A DNA stretch of 64,000 bases from Tillus elongatus (taxonomy: Eukaryota; Arthropoda; Insecta; Coleoptera; Cleridae): positions 51,158,960 to 51,222,959 of the forward strand of contig OZ023262.1 in assembly GCA_964006375.1 (NCBI GenBank). Direction: 5' to 3'. This document shows positions 38,930 to 56,138 of this stretch, piece by piece; within the stretch, counting starts at the first letter, position 1, and each line of letters opens with the position of its first letter. The notes under the pieces are model-generated. The model saw only the letters and a program-made list of their open reading frames with translations. It made no database searches and was not told the origin of the DNA. A program made the translations under genes and the position numbers.

Positions 38930-39030
38930 TAAGTACACTTGGAGAACACCCAAATCACCACAACACATATTTCAGAGACCTTACGATCGTTTCGTTGACA
39001 AAGTCAACATCTTCAGAGGAAGAAAAATTG
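38930..39030 (-). repeat. Penelope-associated terminal fragment with hammerhead-like stem-loop
   Basis: The minus strand reads CTGAAGA, T, stem GTTGAC-TTT-GTCAAC, then GAAACGATCGT...GGTC. This resembles the hammerhead core, with one extra base between the first core strand and stem II. The same layout with compensatory stem changes is at 19,899-19,937. The flank 'cacttggagaacac' is shared with the end of the Penelope fragment at 22,287. Confidence 0.5.
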
Positions 39031-39237
39031 ATTGTTTGTCCTTGTCCCAACTTAGTGAAACCGTTCCATATTTAATACAGTCGTAGACTTTTCCCGTGGC
39101 TTCCAAAGTGCTTGTTTAAGTGAACTTTCTTTAAAAAAAAAACACTAACGAGGAGATCCCGACTTTTGAATTTAGAAAAAATGTCTTTAACTGAACGCGA
39201 ACTAGACCCCCCAGAATCCAAATCTAGGGTCAGTTTC

Positions 39238-39238
<1 letters not shown>

Positions 39239-39327
<89 letters not shown>

Positions 39328-39336
39328 ATATACATA

Positions 39337-39411
<75 letters not shown>
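39239..39411. repeat. (TA)n microsatellite with central interruption
   Basis: About 172 bp of TA, interrupted near 39,326-39,342 by 'tctatatacatatc'. It ends in 'tagggtg', the same edge as the mariner-bordered tract at 2,515. Confidence 0.97.
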
Positions 39412-39416
<5 letters not shown>

Positions 39417-40082
39417 GAACAATTTACCAAAATTTAGGTCTGTAAGTTTGAGCCAAAAAAAGTTAAGTTAGGAGCATGTAAAGCAAACAAAAATTGGGTT
39501 TTCCTCAAAACGTAAAAAGTCGCGATTTGAAACGTCAAAATTGGCAACATTTAGGCAAAGAACCTGAAAGAAATACGGATTATGTAAAGAGTGTTGCAGC
39601 TTCAACCATTATTGCCCTTCATTTTAATAAAATATTTCCAGAAAGTTTATTTCAAATAGACAGTTTCTCTGATGCTTTGGAAGTAGTTTTAGTTAAGTTT
39701 ATGGTTTAACGGTCTATAAATTTTAGCTAATTTTCCTACAAAAAATTCGTTAATGAGGAGACCGCGGCTTTTGAATTTTAAAAAGGTTTCTTCAAATCAG
39801 CGCAAACTAGGCCCCCTAGAATCCATATCCGGGTTTACTTTCTGTTTACATATATACATTGTGACGCATTTCTACGGTAAAGCTCAATATAATTGTTATT
39901 ATGCAAGATACGAGGAAAAATTGTATACATTACCTATAGGGTGTCTTGAGCACCATCTTATAAAATTATTTTGACAATCACAGTATGGCCCATAAGTCGC
40001 TGGTGATACCTACAATTTTTTTTGAACATTCCGTATTGCATTTTTGCATTTTTCACCGAAATATGATGCATGTTTGTAAAAA
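39412..40082. repeat. A-repeat tail and C-repeat
   Basis: A-repeat interior ('gtcgcgatttgaaacgtcaa' near 39,520, 'ctctgatgctttgg' near 39,670), A-repeat start at about 39,750, and a C-repeat at 39,860-40,020. No gene. Confidence 0.7.
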
Positions 40083-40399
40083 AAATCGAGACGTAGTAAG
40101 TGCTTTTTGGTAACAAATTTTCATTAAACGCTTCAAAATTCAATAACGCAATTTGCTATTAACCTAAGGTTCGTCAGCTAGGAAACGAGATTTCTCGGAA
40201 ACGGTTTAAATTTGTTTTCGGATTTTTTTTAAAATTTTCAAACAAGTTATTTTGATAACGTATGGTACATTGTTCCTACTATATAGGTTATACCGGTGAC
40301 CAAATTGCTGCCTGCTTGCATTAAAGAGACATATTTGCTATTAAGAACATTTTTATGAAAATTCACTTCCATAACGCACTTGCTGCGTTCAGGCTTTTT

Positions 40400-40400
<1 letters not shown>
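40083..40400. mobile_element. B-repeat, MITE-like
   Basis: The ends 'gagacgtagtaagtgc' and 'ataacgcacttgctgcgttc' are inverted. The interior matches other B-repeats ('cctactatataggttatacc'). About 320 bp, no ORF. Confidence 0.7.
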
Positions 40401-41404
<1,004 letters not shown>

Positions 41405-42820
41405 AATCAATAAAGCTCAATATATTCGTTATTATACAAGATATGAAAAAATATTGTATACATTAATTATACGGTGTTTTGAGCTACATCTTAAAAAATT
41501 ATTGCGACAATCACAGGGTGGCCCATAAGTCGTTGGTGATACAAATAATTTTTTTTTTGTCGAAAACGCCTTATTTTTTTGCATTTTCCATCGAAATATA
41601 ATGCATGTTTGTAAGTTAAGAAATTCTGGAGGCAGCAAGTGCGTTGTGGTTGCGAATTTTGATTAAATGCTTCATATTTGAAAAGCTCAATTTGCTATTA
41701 ACTTATAAGGTTGACCAAGAAACGGATTTTTTCAGTAACACTTTTGGTTTACTTATGGAAATTTCTGTACGTTTTCAAACAATCAAGTTATTTTGATGAA
41801 ACATGGCACATTGTTTTTACTATATATGTTATACTGGTAATCAAATTTGATGCCTGCTTTTTCTATATAGGTTATACTGGTAACCAAAATTGATGTCTGC
41901 TTTCTTAAAAAGAAAACACACATATTTGCAATAAAAACATTTTTATGAAAATTCACTACCATAACGCACTTGCTGCGTCCAGAGTTTTTTAGTTTTGACC
42001 TAGATATCTAAATTTTGGCATGTAGGGTAAATAAACTTTTCCGAAGGCTCTAAATTCGCGCCAGAAACTATGTATTGTTAATTTGGTGACATTTTTGACG
42101 TTGTTGACCCGTCGTATCTAACCAAATGCAAACTAAGGTTTATTTTGCGGTATAGAAGCATTTAGCAACAACATGCTTAGACTAGCACAGTGGTGTTGCT
42201 AACCGTAAAGGAAGTTTAAATAAAAACCAATATTTGTAGAAATCAATACAAGTGACATTAACATCAGGTGAGTAATAACAGGACAGAAATGCATACAACT
42301 TATAGAGACGGTGAAAGGGTGGACAGCAGGGTAGCGATAGGATTATGGGGAGTCGGTGTTGTCTCAATCGATATATAGTGTCTTGTCTAGACTCTGGGCT
42401 TCATTCTGTCGAATAACAGAAGTATTATCCTACGCTAATTACACGCTGTCCCCAATAGGACAACACTCGATACAATATTAATACCGTTATGAACACAGAC
42501 AGCTGTTTCACATCATTTATTAAATCAAAAGTTTTGCTTGCTACACAGCAATCATAAGTTGCACAAGTCAGGCATTCTAAGTTGTAATATCCATAACAGT
42601 TTTACAAATGATTATTTTATATGATACTACTATGTATATCATCCATTTTACTGACAAACTTATCGTAAAACAACATCTTCCATAGAGACGGTGTGGAATT
42701 TATAAATCTGTGTTTTTTAGTGAATTTTAGTATAAACTACTACCCTCCCCATTGCCATATGTTTCGTACAAATATCCATTTTTATTCCTGCGTCATCTCC
42801 ATATACGTTATCGTTAAATC
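41405..42820. repeat. C-repeat, B-repeat and unassigned DNA
   Basis: C-repeat at 41,405-41,560. B-repeat at 41,630-41,990 with inverted ends ('gcagcaagtgcgttgtgg' and 'ccataacgcacttgctgcgt'). 42,000-42,820 unassigned. No gene. Confidence 0.6.
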
Positions 42821-43323
42821 GTGCATAAACAGACTACGATCCAGAAGACCGACCATAAGAACTGCAAGAGAACTACACACGTCACAGTTCGACCCCATAG
42901 ATTCTTGGGAGCAAAAATGGACAGACAACTGCCCCCCCTCAACTCAGAAATCTTCCGTGTATAAGAATGAAACCTCCCGCCTTCGAACAGCCCCGCAAAA
43001 TATGGACATCACTGAACAGAATACGCACCAACCATGGCATATGCGCGGACTCACTACACAAATGGGGTAGGGCGCAATCTGCAAGGTGTGATTGCGGAAC
43101 GGAAAAGCAGACCGTCCAACATATGGTGATGGAATGCCCAAATACACCATATGAGGGAAACTTTGACGACTTCCTGGTGGAAACTGACGCCTCAATTGAC
43201 TATGTATCAAATTTGAATATGTGCTTGTAAATTAGAATAACTTGTAATTTGTTTTTGTACACTTTTATGTGTTTTATGACATGTGCAGCCATACGATAAA
43301 TTAAATAAATAAATAAAATATAA
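42821..43323 (+). pseudogene. Non-LTR retrotransposon C-terminal fragment, Jockey-like
   Basis: After a frameshift near 42,965 the plus strand encodes PRKIWTSLNRIRTNHGICAD, then GRAQSARCDCG and QHMVMECPN. This RNase-H-less carboxy-terminal region with a CxC...H...C zinc motif is typical of insect Jockey-like elements. The frame ends at 43,230, and a TAAA/AAAT-rich tail (43,300-43,323) marks the 3' end. It is truncated at the 5' side. Confidence 0.75.
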
Positions 43324-43329
43324 ATCCAT

Positions 43330-44595
43330 ATACGTTATTTTGTCTTCTTCGTTGCTCATTGCTTTCATCAGATTCTTCTCCTCGTCTGGGATCATATTAA
43401 AATTGTCGTTGTAGTTATCCTCGTTCCTGTTGTATTTATACCTGTTCCTGCCACCCTTATCATACTTGTTTTCATGTTGATATCTATTATCTCCCCAGCA
43501 GTTTTCTCTACTTTCGTTATGCCGATTATTATTATTATGATTTTGCCTGTTATTATTTCTATTGTCTCCCCTATCCTTGCTTTCTTGTCAGTTTCCTTGT
43601 CGATTCGTAGTTATCTGCACCCTTTGCAAGTAGGTAATTATCTGGTCGAGTGTTCGTATGTTTTGGATTCCGATTGTCTCCGCTATTTCGTTTTGATATT
43701 GATAATCTCCTCTTCTCTCATTTTTGGAGTTAAGTGCTGTGCCATGTCGTATATATGTAATGCATAGCTCGATAGTTCTCTCGGGTCATTTGGATTATAT
43801 TTTCCAAAGTACAACTTTTCCCTTACGATTGCTTGTTGCGCTTTTCCCCAGTAATGGTTCAAAGATTTACTTTTAACATCTTCTATATCCTCTATTCCAT
43901 CTTCTTTGCTCATAAACCAAATTAAATCATTTCCTGTTAAGTTTAGGTTAATAATCTCTCTCATGTCTTGTAGATCGTATACATTTCAAAGCTTATTTCG
44001 CAGGCTCGTAATAAATATTTTGAGATGTAATTTCTCTACGCGTCCCTCAAATTTTATTCCTGTATCGTTTGTCACTGGGTATATGATTCTTTCATTTCCC
44101 ATGCTCTGTCTTATTTGTCTTTTCATTCTGTCCCATTTTTGTTGAAAATTTTCTTCCATATCTTTACTTATCCTCCTTCCTTAATCTCTTTTTAGTTTTA
44201 GCTTTTTGTCGGCATCTTCTCTCAATTGTTCCTTTATGTGCTAATCTATTCTGCTCCTTCGCTCAAACTGTTCCATTTTTCCATTTGTTTAATTCAATTT
44301 CCCCTCTATTTCGGTTTGATTGTCTTCTATTTTGCGTTGAATCATCGTACTTACATTAATCATACCCCGGTCTTCATTTACTTACATTTTCTCCACTATT
44401 ATGTTATGTATCTCTTCTATTTCTTTGTCTACTTCGTCTTCTATCTTTGGTTCCACCTCGTTTCTCATTTCTTCTAGATTTTTCTACCATTTATCGCCCA
44501 TATCCTGTTTCATTTGATTAATGTGTTCCACCATACTTATATTTGCCTCTTGCTTTTCCAATTTCTCATTCATTCTGTGTATATTCTCTGTATAA
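43330..44595 (-). pseudogene. LTR-retrotransposon gag relic, Gypsy-like
   Basis: The minus strand is purine-rich and codes for a gag-like protein broken by several stops. It has an N-terminal Glu/Lys-rich coiled-coil-like part (about 44,590-44,160), then MEENFQQKWDRMKRQ. The capsid-like core is at 43,964-43,683, with LNHYWGKAQQAIVREKLYFG and SSYALHIYDMAQHLTPKM. The tail is Asn/Arg-rich (43,560-43,380). The REKLYFG...YA motif order is typical of Gypsy gag. No pol or LTR was found beside it. Confidence 0.6.
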
Positions 44596-44599
44596 CTTT

Positions 44600-46105
44600 C
44601 TTGCAGAAACAAACGGTACTAATCGGCCTCAATTTCAGGCACCAATCGTCGAGAGCTTATCACAATGTGAAATAGGCGATAACATAGATGATATCAGCTG
44701 CAAATTCAACCAAGTCCTAATAAACGCAGCTAAGGGCCCTATGGGCAAAACTAAAGCACATTGTCCCTCCAAAAATACTCCATGGTGGAATGAAAAATGC
44801 ACGTTAAAGTTCATGCGATGCAAAATAGTCACAAACCGCCGCAAAAGAAATAATACAACTGAAAATCTCATGGAATATAAAAAAATGCGATCCAATCTGA
44901 GAAGAGTCATCAAACACGCTAAAAGCGAATCCTGGAAGGTATATGTTTCAACACTGGATAACCAAACATCCCCGAGGGAAGTGTGGAATAGAGTGAGGAT
45001 GATCAAAGGCCATCATTCAACATTCAACATAGCAGCCATACAAGACACGAAACACAACATAATCACATCTGCCTCCCACATTGCCAACAATTTAGCAGAG
45101 ACTACTCATGGAAATTCCAGTGATAAAATCTATTCAAATTGATTTAAAAAATATCTAGAACAAGCTGAATCTGACTTTCAACATAACACAGTGGATTTAC
45201 AAGAATCTGTAGCTGGACCAGGCGATATTCCAGGAATTTTTCTCAAAATGTTACCAGAAGAAGCATTAGCTGTTCTACTAAGAACATATAATTTAGTCTG
45301 GCAAAAACAGGTTTGCCCAACCATGTGGAAACAATCCACGATACTGCCAATCCACCAATGCGGGATGTCGAAACTCGATGCCAATAGTTACAGACCCATT
45401 TCACTAACCTCCACTATATGCAAGTTGCTAGAGAAGATGGCCAACCGAAGGCTGTTATGGTTTCTAGATCATCATGGGCATCTTAATCGGCACCAATCGG
45501 CGTTCCTACCGAACCGCAGTGCCCTAGACAATCTCGCCTGCCTCCAGTCAGAAGTACTTGATGCCTTCGCTCATCGTCAAAAACTAGTGGCTGTTTTATT
45601 CGACATGGAGCATGCTTTTGTCACCGTCTGGAGAAAGGGCATTTTACAAACATTATCGAGGTGGGCAATACACTGATATTTATCAGTAACTTCCTTACTG
45701 ACCAAAATTTTAGAGTAACAGTAAACAATGCCCTATAAGACACATGCAAGTTACCAAATTGTGTACCACAAGGCTTAGTCCTCAGCCCGACACCGTTCGA
45801 CATCGCAATCAACGACATACTGGACACCATTCGAAGCCCGGTCAGAGCAAACTTATATGCAGATGATTTAGTTATTTAATGCAGAGGGAAAAATGTCATA
45901 TCGACCTGCGAAGGTATTCAAAATGCCATACAAAAATTGAAAGAGCGGTCCGATCATAAGGGTGTCAATTTCTCTTCCACCAAAACCAAATTTATGGTAT
46001 TCTCAAAAAAATTTGATAATTCTGTCACATGTTCTCCCAAAATCAGAGGAATGTCGCTGGTGAAAGGCAAGGCACATAAATTTTTGGGCAAAACCATTGA
46101 CTAAA
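44600..46105 (+). pseudogene. Non-LTR retrotransposon endonuclease/RT segment
   Basis: The plus strand encodes TPWWNEKC and SPREVWNRVRMIKG (the linker after the endonuclease). The RT blocks follow: SYRPISLTSTICKLLEKM, LFDMEHAFVTVW, CVPQGLVLSPTPFDIAIND and LYADDLVI. There is an in-frame TGA at about 45,140, a frameshift near 45,670 and further stops near 45,737 and 45,877. It ends before the RT thumb is complete. It is Jockey-like by block wording; the endonuclease proper and the 3' end are missing. Confidence 0.85.
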
Positions 46106-48334
46106 AAACTAAAAAAATGTAATAGTATACAGTGTGTTCTTAATCAATATGAAAGTTATGAATCATTTTAATTTTATTTCAGGACAGCTGTAAAACCATG
46201 AACACGAGGTACATGGTATCTACATATCGTACCTATAATTCGACTTAGCTCTCCAGACAACTTGGAATGTATGAAAAAAGTCTGGACGCAGCAAGTGCGT
46301 TATGGAAGTGAATTTTAATAAAAATGTTTTAATAGCAAATATGTCTCTCTAATGCAAGCAGGAATCAATCTGCTTACCGGTATAGCCTATATAGTAGAAA
46401 CAATGTCCCATATTTTAAGATTACTTATTGTTTGAAAATGCACAAAAATTTTCGGAAAATAAACTTAAAATGTTTCCGAGAAAACTGGTTTCCTAGCCAA
46501 CAAACCTTAGGTTAATAGCAAATTGAGTAATTGAAATTTGACGGATTTAATGAAAATTTGCTACCAAAACGCACTTACTGCGTCGCGATTTTCTTTCCTA
46601 CATACATGCATCATATTTCGATAAAAACTGCAATAATATAAGGGTGTTCGAAAAAAAAACTATTGTAGGGACCACCAACGACTTATGGACCTCCTGCGAT
46701 TGTCAAAATATTTTTTAAGATGTAGCTTAAGACACCCTATAATTAACGTATTAACGATCAAACAACAATTTTGTCACGGATAAATATTTTTTTTAACAAT
46801 AACTTTCAAACATTTATTATTAATTACTAAAATTTCACAAAAAATTTACAAACATTTTTGTGTTGTAATTAATATCAGTATTTTGGAAGAATTTTCTGGT
46901 TTAAGAGGCGGAGTTATTGTAAAATGAGAGATGAACATTTAGAGTGGTAGTCCAATTGTTAGTGGAAGAAAGGAAGTTCAAAATTATGGAATATTTAACA
47001 AAATTGTAAATGTGACAGTAGCAAGATTTGGCAGTTCCCTTTAGGCAAGTCAGAAATCAAAATTGTGTTTATTGCAAGCACAAGCATTAAGCTTATTTGT
47101 AAAACACATTGTAAAATTATGTACTAATAAATATACTATACTACTATTGATTTATATGGAAGCAAAAACATTGTATTTTTTCAGGAATAATATAAACCAA
47201 AACCTCTTGAATGCGTGATTTTCATGGGATATTGGTAAAAACGCCATAATCGTAATTTTTGATATGTGCCAAAAATGTGAAACAATTGAAATAACTCGAA
47301 AACAATTAACGCTATCAATTTATTTTTGACAAAAATGCTTTATAATTCGATGGAAAATGCAAAAATGCAGTAATATAAGCGGTGTCGGTGACTTTGAAAT
47401 ACAATGCCTGTGATTGTAGAAATAATTTTATAAGATGTAGCTCAAGGCATCCTATAATTAACGTATACAATTTTTTCTAGTATCTTGTATAATAACGGCA
47501 ATATTGAGCTTTAGCCTAGAAATGCGTCGCCCTGTATATATGTAAACAGATAAAAACTGAAACTAACACCGTATGTAGGTTCTAGGGGTACCAGTTTGCG
47601 CTCATTTAAAGAAATCTTTTCAAAATCCGAAAGTCGCGATCTCTTCAGTAGTGAATTTTTTCTACGAAAATTCGCTAAAAATTATAGAGTATTACACTAT
47701 AAAGTCTATAACTAAGACTACTGCTAATGCATCAGAGAAAGGGTCTATTTGAAATGAATTTTCTGGAAATATTTTGGTAAAATAAATGACAGTGACGGTT
47801 GCAACTGAAACTTAAGGGTTTGTAAAACACACATTTGCGACATTTTCTCTACAAAACCCGTATTCGCTTCAGGTTCTTTGCCCAAAAGTTGCCAATTTTG
47901 ACGTTTTAAATCGCGACTTTTACGTTTTAAGAAGAAAAACTATAAAATTTTCAATGTAATTTCTATGGAATTTGTTGAACTTAACTGAGAACTTAATCTG
48001 TGTATGTAATATACAATAGATTTTGTTATCCACACAAAATATTTTGTGGGCGTTTTTCTGGTCATCAGTGGCACCCAACGTTTTTTATTTTAAATGCCTA
48101 TAACTTTTTTCTCTTTTAACTTACAGATCTAAATTTTGGTAACCTGGGTACAAAAATTGGTTGCCCTTACTTTGTTATTTTGGGAGATATAAAAATTTTC
48201 TGGGAAAAAGTGGGCAGATTTTCCTGGCTAACGAACCTTTCCAAGCCATGTGCAAAAGGAAGAGGAAGGAACTCACCAAATATTATCGAAATTGGCTCAT
48301 CATTTTTGGAGTTATCGGTGTGATACATACATAT
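46106..48334. repeat. B-, C- and A-repeat mosaic
   Basis: B-repeat 46,275-46,595 with both inverted ends, C-repeat 46,670-46,745 and 47,385-47,545, A-repeat from 47,560 to 48,334. 46,760-47,380 is mostly unassigned AT-rich DNA. No gene. Confidence 0.65.
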
Positions 48335-49608
48335 CATCATCATCATCATCAATCAGCCCTCTGCGTCCACTGCTGGACATATGCCTCCCCTAGTTGAGTC
48401 CATTCTTTTCTGTCTTGAGCGCTTCGAATCCAGTTTTTTGTAATTTTTGTAATGTCGTCTTTCCAGCGAGTTGGTGGTCTTCCTCTGTCTTTTTTATCGG
48501 ATTTGGGTCTCCATTCAAGTAATAGTTTTGTCCATCTGTCATCTTGCATGCAAGCCACATGTTCCGTCCACTTCCATTTGAGTTTTGCCACATCTACAAC
48601 CACATCAGTCACTTCTGTTCTTCTGCGTAATTCTTCATTTCTAATGTGGTCACGTAACGAAACGCCGAGCATCGACCTCTCCATTTTGCGCTGTGCTACT
48701 TTTAGTTTCTTAGCAGAAGCGTTGGTAAGGGTTAGTGTTTCGGCGCCGTAGGTCATAACCGGTAGAAAACATTGGTTGAAAACTTTTATTTTCAAGCACA
48801 TTGGAAGGTCGCCTCTGAAAACGTCTCCAAGTTTTCCGTAAGCCGCCCAGGAGAGTATAACTCTTCTGTTTATCTCGCATGTTGGTTGGCTTTGGATATG
48901 CTTATCTCGTGGCCCAAATATGTGTATTTGTCTACCCATTCCACCTCAGAGTTTTCAATAATTAGGTTGTTACTAGGGACGAGGTTTGTCATAAATTTTG
49001 TTTTTCCGATGTTCATTTTTAGACCTACTGTTGCACAGGCCTCCTGAAGTTCCTGTAGCATCACTCTAATATATTCCAAGTTGTCAGCCAGTAAGACAAT
49101 GTCGTCTGCAAACCGTAAGTTTGACAGACTTTGACCGTCTATTCTTAGACCTTTCTGGTCCCAATCTAGCTTCTTAAACACATATTCCAGGACGGTGATA
49201 AACAGTTTTGGAGACATCGTATCTCCCTGGCGTACTTCTCGCCCAATTTTTATAGGATTCGTGTTTTCATGTAGTTTTACTACAAGAGTAGCATTTATAT
49301 ATATTGTAAATCAGTTTTGTGTAGCGATAGTCAATACGGCATGCTTCTAGTGACTGCAACACTGCGTCCAGCTCCACAGTGTCGAAAGCCTTATGGAAAT
49401 CCACAAAAGCAAGGACAAGAGGTCTGCCATATTCGATGGTCTTTTCAATCCCTGTTTTGACTCTATGGAGATGATCATTGGTTCCAAACCCACTTCATAA
49501 ACCGGCTTGTTCTACTGGCTGGACGAAGTCCAACTTCTTTTCAAGTCGTGTGGTAATTATTATAGTAAATAATTTGTAGAGGTGGCTAAGTAGACTTATC
49601 AGCCTGTA
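48335..49608 (-). mobile_element. 5'-truncated RTE-clade non-LTR retrotransposon
   Basis: Minus-strand element. Its 3' end at 48,335-48,352 is a (TGA)n-type tail, the short-repeat tail typical of RTE elements. The 5' end is cut within the RT at about 49,608. It is inserted at the (TA)-site of an A-repeat, whose halves continue at 48,330 ('gttatcggtgtgatacatac') and 49,612 ('aaacattgaaactaacc'). Truncation at the 5' side is the usual result of incomplete reverse transcription. Confidence 0.85.
48349..49600 (-). pseudogene. RTE reverse transcriptase, broken
   Basis: From right to left on the minus strand: ISLLSHLYKLFT and LDFVQPVEQAGL (finger region), GRPLVLAFVDFHKAFDTVEL (catalytic D), MSPKLFITVLEYVFKKL, NLRFADDIVLLADN (FADD box) and GLKMNIGKTKFM. 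The tail has WKWTEHVACM and RGRPPTRWKDD. These are the standard RTE blocks in order. A stop near 49,497 and frameshifts near 49,250 and 48,900 break the frame. The last part (48,939-48,349) is an open 196-residue frame that includes the normal carboxy end. Confidence 0.88.
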
Positions 49609-53160
<3,552 letters not shown>

Positions 53161-53806
53161 CAATGATGGGAAGGCTGGCGCTAGGCAAGTAGGGCCACGT
53201 CTGGTCCTTCTTATCCTCATAGGTTGTATTTAGAAGAAATGAGCTACGCGTCTTACATCTTCATCGATATTTTTTGGGGATTTCTGCTTTCGCTATAGAC
53301 ACTATAATCGACATTTCTCCTTATAAATTCCTTCGTTAGTTTCTCCACTTGATATCTTCTATTGGTAAGCATGTTTTAGCCAAAAAGCGCACGAATGTTA
53401 AACATAAGAATTTATTGTGCACATTTTGACGTAAAAAATGGTGACATCTTCGATTTCGAAGATATGACGTCACCGTCAATTTATTTAAATGGTAGCCCCT
53501 ACTTTTGACAGTTCTATTGGAAAGAAAGGCTTTTTTGGAATACCGATCCCCAAATTTCACGATATATGCAACACAAAGGATATTTTTGAGAAAACTGATG
53601 TTTCTAACTTCACGGCATACATTTTCATTACGCTCCTGCCGAGGCTCCTCCCAACTACTGTACGGTTTTAAATTTTAAATTCCGCCACCAACGACCAAGC
53701 ACGTAATCCATGAATTTGAAAATCGTCTTGCTTAGTGTCAAGAAGTTAATGGCCAAAAATATGAACATTTAATTGAATATTGTCTCATGCCTTGTTATTG
53801 TTTAAG

Positions 53807-53810
<4 letters not shown>
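53161..53810. other. No gene recognised
   Basis: Contains a near-palindrome (GGTGACATCTTCGA ... TCGAAGATATGACGTCACC at about 53,440-53,475). Short frames on both strands lack motifs. Possibly part of an old non-autonomous element. Confidence 0.45.
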
Positions 53811-53863
<53 letters not shown>

Positions 53864-53870
53864 TATAAAA

Positions 53871-53943
<73 letters not shown>
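53811..53943. repeat. (TA)n microsatellite in two blocks
   Basis: Two TA blocks separated by 'aaaagtgtat' at about 53,867-53,876. The right edge 'atacactttt' mirrors the break, so the second block sits between inverted copies of AAAAGTGTAT. Confidence 0.95.
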
Positions 53944-53946
<3 letters not shown>

Positions 53947-56051
53947 TTTTTAACCGACCTTGAACTTGGGTTCTAAGGGCCCTAATTCGAACTCAAAAAA
54001 TAATGGGCGGATTTTGATGAAATTTGGTAGATGCCTTCCTTTTGTAAGTGACTTTGATAAGATCGTTAGCCAGGACTAGTTTTTCCGGGAAAATTCTGGG
54101 TTTTCTTTCGGAAAATTTTTGTACCTCCGAAAATAACAAAGCTATGCAAACCAAATTTGGCATATACGTTGTTACTATCAAACTTAGTCTACATGCCGAA
54201 ATCAGACCTCTAGGTTAAAAGAAAAAAGATAAGAATGTGGAGAAAAAAAATTGGGTGCAATTGGTGATCACAGGGAAGCACAAGAACAAAATATTGTATG
54301 TGTTTAACGAAACCAATTGAATATTACATACAAAGGTTGAGTGGTCTTGACGCAAAAAGGTCAAGAAGTAGCAGAAAAAATATTTTAAAAATTTTATAGT
54401 TTTTCTTCCTAAAGTCGCGATTTGAAACGTAAAAACTTGCAATTTTCAAACAAATAATCTAAAACAATGAATTCTGTAGAAAAAATTTCATAATAAGTGT
54501 GTTTTACAAAGCCTTAAGTTTCAGCTTCAACCATCATTGTCCTTCATTTTACTTTTAAAAAAAATCGGAAAATTCATTTCAAATAGACCCTCTTTTTGAT
54601 GTTTTGGCAGTAGTTTCAACCAGAGAGTTTATGGTTCAATAGTCCATAATTTTAGAAAATTTTCGTAGAAAATATTCGTTTTTGAGAAGATCGCGACTGG
54701 TGAATTTTGAAAAGATTTCTTTAAATCAGCGCGAACTAGAATCCCTAAAACCCATATACAGGGCCAGTTTCAGTTTTGCCTGTTTACACATATACAGGGT
54801 GGCGCATTTCTAGGGTAAAGCTCAATATATCCGTTATTATACAAGATATAAGAAAAAATTATATACGTTAATTACAGGGTGTCTAAACGTACTTTGGCAC
54901 TCACAAGGTGGCCAATAAATCGTTGGTGATACCCTTTTTTTTTTTAAAAGAACACTCCTTTTGTTATTGCATTTTTATCCAATTATAATGCATGTTGGTA
55001 AGAAAAAAATTGATATGTTCATCGGTTTTGAGTTATTTCAATTGTTTTGTATTTTCCACATTTTTGGCACATATCACACTCATACCACAAATTGTGATAC
55101 GGCGCTTTTACCTATAGATAATGGAGCCCAATGAAAATGACACATTCAGGGAGTTTTTTGTTTGTATTAGTTGCCAAAAACTCGAGCAGGCGATGCAGGT
55201 GCATTCAAATAGTTGAATTTTAAAGTTGTCGCAGATTTTTTTTTTGGTGTTTCCGTAGAAATAATTTTTTTGTAACATTTTTGTGAAATATTGGTAACTA
55301 ATAGTAATAAATGTTTAGTAATTTATTGTAAAAAAAAGTTGTCGAATTTTTGTTTTAGTGTAAAATGGCTGAAGGCACTTTCTGTAAAAAATGATGCATT
55401 TTTGTAAAAGAAATTGGAAATGTTGATATAAATGTTTTATTCAATTTTGGTCATAAAGCTGTTTGTGAACAATTATATCATAGCAGGTGTGTAAATAGCT
55501 CGAAGAGGTTCGTTGGCCAGGAAAATTGAACCAGTTTTTTCTGGAATTTTAGGGTTTATATTCGTAAAATATTTGTACTTTTTTGAACAACAAAGCTATT
55601 TTAATGAAATATGGTACATTGTTACTACTGTATAGGTGTACTGCTAACCAAATATCCTTCCTTTAAGAACAAGACAAATTTGCCATTAAAAACATTTTAA
55701 CAAAAATTCGCTGACATAACGCACTTGCTACGTCCAGACTTTTTTACATTGTTTGATGAAAGTGTTCAAAACTTATACCTCCATTTTAATAAAAATATCC
55801 TTATGTAACATTGTGCCGGTTTACTTGACACATGTTACACGAATCTGTATCTACCTCTAAACCCAACGAGCTGTTAATTTACAGTTATACTAGTATCCGA
55901 TATGACGCAGGTTTTGCATTGTATAATGAATAAATCCCAAACGTAGGATACCATTGCTAATTTATCAGTTTCCAAACACGTATTCCAAGTTCTCTTATCG
56001 TCAAATCTGACGAATCTTCGTGTTTCTTCATAGCGAAACATTGACATTGTT
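53944..56051. repeat. A-, C- and B-repeat mosaic
   Basis: A-repeat 53,944-54,790, C-repeat 54,800-54,940, B-repeat in reverse 55,540-55,745 ending 'cataacgcacttgctacgtc'. 55,750-56,050 is unassigned. No gene. Confidence 0.65.
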
Positions 56052-56072
56052 AGGCTAGATGCATTCTCGCAA

Positions 56073-56138
56073 CAATTATAACCGTAGACCGGTTTCGCTC
56101 CAATTAAAGCTCTTCAGTACGGCATACCTACTAATTGC
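56073..56138 (-). ncRNA. Type I hammerhead ribozyme, core intact
   Basis: The minus strand reads, in order: stem I GCCGTA, core CTGAAGA, stem II GCTTT-AATT-GGAGC (with two G-U pairs), GAAA, stem III ACCGGT, cleavage C, stem I TACGGT. An outer CAATT/AATTG helix extends stem I beyond an internal loop. All invariant core bases are present, so self-cleavage is predicted. The short palindromic stem III suggests activity as a dimer, as known for satellite hammerheads. Confidence 0.85.

Noticed and set aside
43474..44477. Hydrophobic plus-strand frames (97, 79 and 83 residues) as membrane proteins
   Set aside because: They are the antisense of the purine-rich gag relic; pyrimidine-rich antisense always looks hydrophobic.
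53440..53475. Near-palindrome GGTGAC...GTCACC as a transposon end or terminator
   Set aside because: Single copy in the window, asymmetric loop, no partner end.
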